A DNA stretch of 12,300 bases. It comes from a candidate division WOR-3 bacterium (GTDB lineage Bacteria; SDB-A). Under the pieces are notes generated by a model. The model saw only the letters and a list, made by a program, of their open reading frames with translations, searched no databases and was not told where the DNA came from. Position numbers and translations under genes: made by a program. Shown piece after piece: positions 7,770 through 12,300 of this stretch. Numbering within the stretch: position 1 is the first letter of the stretch; each line of letters opens with the position of its first letter. Where the stretch lies: the NCBI GenBank assembly GCA_016934535.1, contig JAFGSQ010000048.1:1-12300 (forward strand), read 5' to 3'.

Positions 7770-7857
7770 TTGACAATATGCAATTACTGATTTTAAATAT
7801 TCAAAACCTTTCAGAAGGAAAAATGTCTTACAAAAGTTCTGAGACACTTAATTTCAC
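7770..7857 (+). repeat. Expression-start repeat, copy 1
   Basis: First copy of a diverged direct repeat whose second copy is at 8901-8988. It contains TTGACA (7770-7775), 17 bases, TTAAAT (7793-7798), then AAAACCTTTC-AGAAGG and an ATG at 7823 spaced five bases after the Shine-Dalgarno-like GAAGG. From AAAACC through ATGTCT the two copies agree in 24 of 27 aligned columns, and similarity continues weakly past the ATG (GACA, AATTTC, AATTA). The reading frame from this ATG encodes only 20 residues, MSYKSSETLNFTNRISQINS, ending at 7885; it looks like a truncated relative of the copy 2 frame. The remainder of 7733-7958 has nothing else I can support. Confidence 0.65.
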
Positions 7858-7958
7858 AAACAGAATTAGTCAAATAAATTCCTAATAAATTTTCGGCCCA
7901 GAACAGCTAACCGGTTCAAAACCAAGTATGTAACGCCTGGTGCACGGCAATTAAAATG

Positions 7959-8181
7959 ATTTTTACAAGTTTGATGACGGATTCATTGGAAACCTACATC
8001 AGAAGAAAACGACGTATTCCAAGACAGGGACAGGGTTACAGGCGAACTAAAATGGACCGGCACCAGGGTCGATCTTGTTTTTGGATCGAATTCCCAGCCT
8101 CGCGCCATCTCAGAAGTCTATGCCTGTGAATATTCCCGGGAAAAGTTAGTGCGCGATTTTGTGTCAGCATGGACAATATAA
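7959..8181 (+). pseudogene. katG: Remnant of the 3' end of a catalase-peroxidase gene
   Basis: From the TGG at 7987 to the TAA at 8179-8181, 64 codons read as the C-terminal end of Kat[21 protein letters not shown], then [16 protein letters not shown], then AISEVYA and [12 protein letters not shown]. These match the conserved KatG tail almost residue for residue. Upstream, the preceding KatG segment (DFF..L) is recognisable at 7957-7985 as FTSLMTD only in another frame, so at least one frameshift separates them. There is no start codon or ribosome binding site, and the catalytic N-terminal domain is absent. The haem-free C-terminal domain alone would have no catalase activity. The remnant is richer in GC (31 of 60 bases in 8041-8100) than the toxin-antitoxin genes after it. 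A KatG-like protein ends with a few more residues; here the stop comes right after AWT-Ile. Confidence 0.85.
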
Positions 8182-8184
8182 TCA

Positions 8185-8215
8185 TTGACGACGAAGACCA
8201 TATAAAGTATTATAT
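8185..8215 (+). promoter_or_regulatory. Promoter and operator of the toxin-antitoxin pair
   Basis: TTGACG (8185-8190) and TATTAT (8208-8213) are spaced by 17 bases, about 30 bases ahead of the antitoxin ATG. An inverted repeat ATATAA (8200-8205), AGTA, TTATAT (8210-8215) covers the -10 box. Phd/YefM antitoxins normally repress their own promoters through short palindromes like this, so autoregulation is inferred. Confidence 0.6.
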
Positions 8216-8242
8216 TCAGACCATACTTGTCAAGAGGAGCTT

Positions 8243-8521
8243 ATGAAGATTAAAGAGGACATAAGATCAATATCGTATGTTAAAGCGCATGCCGCCGATA
8301 TATTAAACCAGGTCAGTAAAACACGCCGCCCTGTTTATGTAACTCAAAATGGTGAAGCCAAAGCCGTTTTGCTGGATTCAGACAGTTTTGAAAACATGAA
8401 AAATACTTTAGGCTTATTAAAACTCATTTCACAGGGTGAAAGAGACATTCGTATTGGAAAAATAATAGATCAGGATGAAGTTTTTGCTATGATTGAGAAT
8501 AAATTTAAGAATAGTCAATAG
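8243..8521 (+). CDS. Phd/YefM-family antitoxin
   Basis: A 92-residue antitoxin of a type II toxin-antitoxin pair. The N-terminal half has the Phd/YefM DNA-binding fold: ISYVKAHAADILNQVSKTRR (10-29), then PVYVTQNGEAKAVLLDSDSF (30-49), the classic 'p..it..G.p.avl.s...y' block. The charged C-terminal part (about 50-92: LLKLISQGERDIRIGKIID and the DEVFAMIENKF end) is the region that in this family wraps and blocks the toxin. A clear GAGGAG (8233-8238) precedes the ATG. The toxin gene follows after eight bases. It is expected to bind the palindrome at 8200-8215 and repress its own operon. Confidence 0.92.
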   Translation: MKIKEDIRSISYVKAHAADILNQVSKTRRPVYVTQNGEAKAVLLDSDSFENMKNTLGLLKLISQGERDIRIGKIIDQDEVFAMIENKFKNSQ

Positions 8522-8529
8522 TAATATAT

Positions 8530-8868
8530 ATGCCAAAATCAGTTTATTCTGTTTATTGGTCAGAAATTGCATATAAAGATTTGGACGGTATTATTGATTA
8601 CATTTCCAATGATAGTATTGATATTGCAATAAAGATTTTACATCGAATAAAAGAAAAAGCCGAAAGTTTAAAAAATTTCCCCGAACGCGGACGAGTTGTC
8701 CCGGAATTAAAATTTCATCATATAGAAAATTATCGTGAAATTATTGTTTCTCCATGGAGAATTATTTACAGAATAGAAAATGACAGCGTTTATATTATTG
8801 CTGTTTTTGACGGCAGAAGAAATTTTGAAGACATTTTGATGGAAAGATTATTATTATTTAAACCTTAA
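8530..8868 (+). CDS. RelE/ParE-family toxin
   Basis: A 112-residue toxin of the RelE/ParE superfamily. Family pattern: WSEIAYKDLDGIIDYIS (10-26), LKNFPERGRVVPEL (47-60), YREIIVSPWRIIYRI (68-82) and VYIIAVFDGRRNFEDIL (87-103). The RR-N-F end and the two-helix start look more like ParE (gyrase poisons) than the mRNA-cutting RelE, but the target cannot be settled by sequence. All structural blocks and the terminal basic and aromatic residues are present, so the toxin appears intact. It has no good ribosome binding site of its own, only AT-rich sequence, and probably depends on translation of the antitoxin gene eight bases upstream. Base composition is strikingly AT-rich (15 G or C in 60 at 8581-8640), consistent with horizontal acquisition. 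Confidence 0.92.
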   Translation: MPKSVYSVYWSEIAYKDLDGIIDYISNDSIDIAIKILHRIKEKAESLKNFPERGRVVPELKFHHIENYREIIVSPWRIIYRIENDSVYIIAVFDGRRNFEDILMERLLLFKP

Positions 8869-8900
8869 TCCGATACGCTGGACATGAATTTGTTCTTTGT

Positions 8901-8929
8901 TTGACAGACATTGCTCTGAGTTTTACAAT
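8901..8929 (+). promoter_or_regulatory. Near-consensus sigma70-type promoter in repeat copy 2
   Basis: Perfect TTGACA (8901-8906), a 17-base spacer, and TACAAT (8924-8929, five of six). The expected start is near 8936. It would drive the 65-codon frame at 8955 and the methyltransferase gene at 9173. The equivalent place in copy 1 is TTGACA, 17 bases, TTAAAT. Confidence 0.65.
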
Positions 8930-8988
8930 AATAAAAACCTTTTCTGAAGGGAAAATGTCTATGTCTGTCTTTGCGACATACAATTTCG
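8901..8988 (+). repeat. Expression-start repeat, copy 2
   Basis: Second copy of the unit at 7770-7857, 1131-1132 bases downstream and in the same direction. It has TTGACA, a 17-base spacer and TACAAT, then AAAACCTTTTCTGAAGG and an ATG at 8955. Together the two copies bracket the katG remnant and the toxin-antitoxin pair. Similarity may begin a little earlier, at GGACAT (7758-7763 and 8879-8884). Confidence 0.65.
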
Positions 8989-9152
8989 CAGAAGAAATTA
9001 ATTATGGAAATATTCAAAAAATAACCAGTATAAAAAAACAAAGAATATTATATTCGTATTTCGAAAAAAATATCACTGTCCTGAATACTATCTCTTCCGG
9101 TTATAGGTATGATTTCGAGAAATACCAAACAAATTATTGCTTTGATTTGTAA
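8955..9152 (+). CDS. Possible small protein, function unknown
   Basis: A 65-residue frame beginning MSMSVFATYNFAEEINYGN and ending TNYCFDL. I recognise no family. In its favour: GAAGGG lies five bases before the ATG, a near-consensus promoter lies about 25 bases further up, and the first codons resemble the 20-codon frame of repeat copy 1 (shared M-S, T-x-N-F and I positions). Against it: the frame is short, rich in Lys, Tyr, Ile and Asn as AT-rich noncoding DNA tends to be, and has no clear fold. The methyltransferase gene begins 20 bases after its stop. A longer version beginning at a TTG at 8901 was rejected because that TTG is the -35 box. This could be a leader peptide, an orphan gene or a gene fragment. 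Confidence 0.35.
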   Translation: MSMSVFATYNFAEEINYGNIQKITSIKKQRILYSYFEKNITVLNTISSGYRYDFEKYQTNYCFDL

Positions 9153-9172
9153 GTTCGAAAGAAAACAGGCTT

Positions 9173-9787
9173 ATGATAATTGATAAAAGTTTGAATCATT
9201 ACGGGAAGATATATCATCTCTTTATTGATCCTTTATTAAATGAAGCGAGATCCAACATTGTTGGTTTAATACCTGAAAATTCATCTGTTTTTGATGCCGG
9301 TTGCGGGACCGGAAGATTGTCTTTGATGCTGAAAAAAAAGAAAAATTGCAGAGTCGTAGGAGCCGACTTGTCCTTGCAAATGATAAACTTTGCGAAAAAA
9401 TTGAACGTTTACAGCGACGTTGAATTCTTGCATATGGATCTTGAAAACATTACTGTATTCGGTGAAAATCATTTTGACTATTCAATTATGTGTCAGGTGA
9501 TCCATGAACTAAGGCCAGATAAGCAGATGAATGTTCTCAATGAAATAAAACGAATTAGCAGAAAAACAATTATTCTCGATTCAAACACTCCTTTACCTAA
9601 GAATTTAGTCGGTTTTGTAATACGCATGATCGACGCGACTATTGGAAGAGATCATTATTATAATTTCAAATCATATATTTCCACAGACGGGATTATCGGA
9701 ATTTTGGATAGAGCGGGACTTGCATCCCGAATCACCCAGAGAATAGTTTTTAAAAGCAATTGCCAGCAAATTGTCGTCTTGTCTTAA
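9173..9787 (+). CDS. Class I SAM-dependent methyltransferase
   Basis: A 204-residue cytoplasmic methyltransferase of the UbiE/Methyltransf_11-25 type. SAM-binding motif I is VFDAGCGTGRLS (39-50), the acidic residue after the second strand is Asp65 (VVGADLS), the motif before the third loop is FLHMDLEN (85-92, Asp89), and FDYSIMCQVIHEL (101-113) forms the fourth strand and the post-motif helix start. The last part (YYNFKSYISTDGIIGILDRA, about 162-181) resembles the C-terminal region of small-molecule methyltransferases. The substrate is unknown. The ATG has only a close AGG (9167-9169) as ribosome binding site. It is probably read from the promoter at 8901-8929, with the small frame before it. 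The surroundings are AT-rich and no partner biosynthetic genes are visible. Confidence 0.9.
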   Translation: MIIDKSLNHYGKIYHLFIDPLLNEARSNIVGLIPENSSVFDAGCGTGRLSLMLKKKKNCRVVGADLSLQMINFAKKLNVYSDVEFLHMDLENITVFGENHFDYSIMCQVIHELRPDKQMNVLNEIKRISRKTIILDSNTPLPKNLVGFVIRMIDATIGRDHYYNFKSYISTDGIIGILDRAGLASRITQRIVFKSNCQQIVVLS

Positions 9788-9826
9788 CACAGAACGAACA
9801 ACCGCAGACAAAGAAAGGACCGACGA

Positions 9827-9857
9827 TTGATTCAGCCAATAACCTTTAAGGTATAAT
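9827..9857 (+). promoter_or_regulatory. Possible promoter of the PD40 protein gene
   Basis: A perfect TATAAT (9852-9857) follows TTGATT (9827-9832) after 19 bases, a little longer than ideal. A small perfect palindrome, ACCTT-T-AAGGT (9842-9852), abuts the -10 box and could be a regulator site. The leader to the ATG at 9937 would be about 70 bases. Confidence 0.45.
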
Positions 9858-9936
9858 TAATGAACACTATTGCCATGGTCAACAAGCATATAAACAAAGC
9901 AATAGAGTAAAATTAATAATCAGGAGTTGAAATAAT

Positions 9937-10893
9937 ATGAAAAACAATATTTTTACGACGCTTTTATTCGTTGTTTTATTATCACAATTAAGCGGTTCTG
10001 ATAGAATTGATTTGGAACATTCTCCTTCTGAAACGGAAATTTTCGCCGAAGGAATCGTGTCGACCAATTTGTATGAAAGAGATATCGCCATTTCACCCGG
10101 GGGCGATGAAATAATTTTTACTTTGTGTGACTATAAAAGGTCAAAAATGTGCTTGGTGAGGATAATGAAGACAGGCGATGTATGGAGTAATAGAGAGATA
10201 TTGAGTTTTTCAGGTCAATACTCCGACATCGAACCTTGCTTTTCTATGGATGGCAACAAACTGTATTTTGTCTCGAACAGACCGATGGGTTCCGACTCAA
10301 CAAGGACGGATTTTAATATTTGGTTTTCTGAAAGAAATGAATCAACTTGGACTGAACCGGAACCTCTACCGCCTGTTATCAACACTGAAAATGACGAGTT
10401 CTATCCGTCTTTGGCCGGAAACGGCAACTTGTATTTCACCTCCACCAGGGAAAACGGAATCTGCAGTGAAGACATTTTTGTCAGCAGATGTGTTGACGGC
10501 ATGTATTTAGAGCCTGAACCATTGGATACAAGTATCAATACACCGATCTATGAATTTAATGCCTGCATAGTCCCTGATGAAGATATAATAATATTCACTT
10601 CATTCGGCAGAGATGATGAAATCGGCGGAGGAGATCTTTATTACAGCATAAAAGATGAAACAGGAAATTGGAGACATGCTGTAAACATGGGGGATATTGT
10701 CAATTCCGAGTATCTGGATTATTGCCCTTTTATCTATATCCCCCGGGGAAACTTCTATTATACCAGCGAAAGATTTGTTCCAATAGATAAAAAATTGGAA
10801 AGTGTATCTGCACTATATGAATTAGCAAACTCAGTCCTCAACGGCATGGGTAATATTTATGTAATTCGCTTTGACACGATTGAACTTCAATAA
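9937..10893 (+). CDS. Secreted PD40 (TolB-like) beta-propeller protein
   Basis: A 318-residue protein with a signal peptide (about 1-20, Lys-rich start and a hydrophobic core) and at least five PD40/WD40-like strands typical of TolB-type propellers: IAISPGGDEIIFTL (50-63), EPCFSMDGNKLYFVSNRP (99-116), EFYPSLAGNGNLYFTSTR (154-171), FNACIVPDEDIIIFTSFGRD (207-226) and DYCPFIYIPRGNFYYTSERF (261-280). The intervening W-x-EP-x-PL stretches (138-144 and 191-196) are also usual in this group. The propeller is expected in the periplasm or at the surface as a binding scaffold; ligand unknown. AGGAG at 9921-9925 precedes the ATG by eleven bases, a rather long gap. No enzyme motif was seen. TolB itself has an extra N-terminal domain that is missing here, so this is not TolB. 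Confidence 0.85.
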   Translation: MKNNIFTTLLFVVLLSQLSGSDRIDLEHSPSETEIFAEGIVSTNLYERDIAISPGGDEIIFTLCDYKRSKMCLVRIMKTGDVWSNREILSFSGQYSDIEPCFSMDGNKLYFVSNRPMGSDSTRTDFNIWFSERNESTWTEPEPLPPVINTENDEFYPSLAGNGNLYFTSTRENGICSEDIFVSRCVDGMYLEPEPLDTSINTPIYEFNACIVPDEDIIIFTSFGRDDEIGGGDLYYSIKDETGNWRHAVNMGDIVNSEYLDYCPFIYIPRGNFYYTSERFVPIDKKLESVSALYELANSVLNGMGNIYVIRFDTIELQ

Positions 10894-10946
10894 TCCGCTA
10901 CGAAAATAGCGCATATTAAGTACCTTTACTAAAAAATTTTATTCTC

Positions 10947-10975
10947 TTGATTAATCTTTAGGGCTGTTTTATATT
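10947..10975 (+). promoter_or_regulatory. Possible promoter of the antiporter gene
   Basis: TTGATT (10947-10952) and TATATT (10970-10975) are 17 bases apart; the start would be near 10982, giving a leader of about 64 bases. The remaining intergenic sequence 10894-11045 holds no gene. Two CCCGGT copies (11020-11025 and 11031-11036), 11 bases apart, lie just before the start codon; the second overlaps the weak GGTG ribosome binding site. Confidence 0.45.
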
Positions 10976-11045
10976 TCATTCATTATGCGTTCAGCTTCCA
11001 GCAAAATAAAATCATCGATCCCGGTTCTCACCCGGTGATTCTACA

Positions 11046-12296
11046 ATGAACCTGGTTTTCCAGGATCTGCTTGCTCTCAAAACACTTCTGAGCAACCACC
11101 CCATGTTCGCCGCAGGTATTCTTTTAATTGCCGGATATCTTCTGGGAAGACTCGCCGCCAAAATATCACTGCCGGAAATCACCGGATATATAATCGCGGG
11201 TCTTCTTGTCAGCGATGCTGTCACCGGCCTTTATCCCCGTAGTATGGGACACTCGTTCCGGTTTGCCACGGAAATTGCGCTCGGACTGATAGCTCTTACC
11301 ATCGGAGGCGAGTTCTCCCTTGTAAAACTGCGCCGGTTGGGTCGAAATGTGGTTGTAATTACCGTTGTTCAGATATTGTCGACATTCATAATCGTGACCG
11401 TTGCCCTTCTTCTTTTCAAGATGCAGTTGCCCTACGCCCTACTCCTCGGCGCCATTGCCACTGCTACTGCGCCGGCTGCGACTGTCGCCATTGTGCAAGC
11501 TCTGCGAGCTCACGGGTTGTTCGTTGATTACCTCTACGGTGTTGTCGCACTCGACGACGCCGGTTGCGTCATTTTGTTCGGCACAATTTTCGCTTTCGCT
11601 TCGACTCTCCTCGCTCCGTCAGGCGGCATGGGAAGTTTGGCAATGGTTTTCGAAGCAATCGGTGAAGTACTGTTCTCCGTGCTGATTGGACTACTGAGTT
11701 CACTGATCATTCATTACGGAACACGAAGAAAGAAAAAAACCAACGAAATTATGATTATTTCAATAGGAGTCATTTTTCTTTCAACGGCGCTTTCAATTGT
11801 CCTTCATCTCTCACCCTTACTGACGAACATGGCGGCGGGATGTCTTCTGATCAATATGTCAGCGCGAAATCATAGAATCTTCAGAATTCTTGAACCACTT
11901 ACCCCTCCCTTGTACGCTCTGTTTTTTGTCATCGCCGGAACTGAACTTCAACCGCATATTTTGCTCAAGTCAGGCACATTTCTTTTCGGTGCGATTTATA
12001 TTTTAGCCCGCGCGGTCGGAAAGTACGGAGGAGTATATCTTGGATCATCTCTGATAAAAGCACCGTCGAGCATACGTAATTATCTCGGATTGTCCATGCT
12101 TCCCCAGGCCGGCGTTGCGATAGGCCTCGTACTTCTTATTCAGGCGTCACCTCTCATGAGCCACGTGGGAGAACACCAGCAACAGTTCATTTTAAGCATG
12201 ATCAACATAGTTCTGCTGTCGGTGTTCGTGAATGAACTAATAGGTCCGCCGCTTTCGAAACTCGCGGTAATCAAGGGCAACGAAATGGAGGAATAA
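11046..12296 (+). CDS. CPA2-family cation:proton antiporter
   Basis: A 416-residue integral membrane protein with about 12-13 membrane segments, of the Kef/NapA-type cation:proton antiporter 2 family, exchanging Na+ or K+ for protons at the inner membrane. Visible marks are LPEITGYIIAGLL (42-54), the first conserved half helix; ALGLIALTIGGEF (78-90); ATATAPAATVAIV (138-150), the discontinuous helix; VVALDDAGC (167-175), with the Asp170-Asp171 pair that in the family is linked to electrogenic exchange; FFVIAGTEL (293-301); and GLSMLPQAGVAIGLVL (348-363). A regulatory C-terminal RCK or TrkA domain is absent, so the protein ends after the membrane domain. The ribosome binding site is weak (GGTG before the ATG). 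Its TAA overlaps an ATG of a following gene. Ion specificity and direction are inferred from family only. Confidence 0.92.
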   Translation: MNLVFQDLLALKTLLSNHPMFAAGILLIAGYLLGRLAAKISLPEITGYIIAGLLVSDAVTGLYPRSMGHSFRFATEIALGLIALTIGGEFSLVKLRRLGRNVVVITVVQILSTFIIVTVALLLFKMQLPYALLLGAIATATAPAATVAIVQALRAHGLFVDYLYGVVALDDAGCVILFGTIFAFASTLLAPSGGMGSLAMVFEAIGEVLFSVLIGLLSSLIIHYGTRRKKKTNEIMIISIGVIFLSTALSIVLHLSPLLTNMAAGCLLINMSARNHRIFRILEPLTPPLYALFFVIAGTELQPHILLKSGTFLFGAIYILARAVGKYGGVYLGSSLIKAPSSIRNYLGLSMLPQAGVAIGLVLLIQASPLMSHVGEHQQQFILSMINIVLLSVFVNELIGPPLSKLAVIKGNEMEE

Positions 12297-12300
12297 TGGA
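12296..12300 (+). CDS. Start of a downstream gene (partial)
   Basis: An ATG at 12296-12298 overlaps the antiporter TAA (TAATG) and is preceded by GGAGG (about 12287-12291) at normal spacing. Only five bases are inside the window, so the product cannot be named. The overlap suggests translational coupling with the antiporter, perhaps a second subunit or a regulatory domain protein. Confidence 0.5.

Noticed and set aside
7900-7958. An integron attC site or further katG sequence upstream of the remnant
   Set aside because: TAAC and short GC-rich arms occur, but no paired GTTRRRY/RYYYAAC core. KatG-like matches (P-G-A near 7936-7944) need several frame changes and are too weak to claim.
8901-8954. 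TTG at 8901 as the start of the small frame
   Set aside because: This TTG is the first part of a TTGACA -35 box and has no ribosome binding site; the ATG at 8955 fits far better.
9860-9910. A 16-codon frame ahead of the propeller protein gene
   Set aside because: No ribosome binding site and no recognisable product; most likely chance in the leader.
10896-10912. Terminator after the propeller protein gene
   Set aside because: CGCTA and TAGCG form a five-base stem, but no run of T follows.

Overview
The window looks like a chromosomal piece of a mid-GC bacterium. The 955-residue secreted peptidase ends in a FlgD/T9SS-like sorting domain, and together with a secreted C69 peptidase and a PD40 propeller protein this fits the FCB group or a neighbouring candidate phylum. 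That placement is an inference from protein style only. There are no rRNA, tRNA or CRISPR features.

Left part (1-7740). A secreted C69-family peptidase reads rightward (170-1903). Convergent to it is a leftward run of six genes, in transcription order: a DUF6530-type protein (7672-7190), a secreted M28 zinc peptidase with FnIII domains and a sorting tail (7138-4271), a sugar-isomerase-like TIM barrel (4186-3413), a membrane-anchored protein with caspase/CHAT-like features (3346-2669), a small membrane protein overlapping it by an ATGA junction (2672-2355), and a VOC/glyoxalase-fold protein (2302-1937). Gaps are 50-85 bp, so one or several transcription units are possible. In front of the DUF6530 gene is a near-consensus promoter with a perfect 13-bp inverted repeat over its -10 box, the clearest operator in the window.

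Middle part (7740-10900). This AT-rich accessory stretch reads rightward. It holds the decayed 3' end of a catalase-peroxidase gene (katG), a Phd/YefM-ParE toxin-antitoxin pair with its own promoter and palindromic operator, a doubtful 65-codon ORF, a class I methyltransferase and a secreted PD40 beta-propeller protein. The katG remnant and toxin-antitoxin pair lie between two diverged direct copies (about 1.13 kb apart) of a unit made of promoter, Shine-Dalgarno sequence and ATG. This duplicated expression-start unit is the least explained structure here.

Right part (10900-12300). A CPA2-type cation:proton antiporter with the Asp-Asp pair in its ion-binding segment is followed by a TAATG overlap with a further gene that runs off the end.
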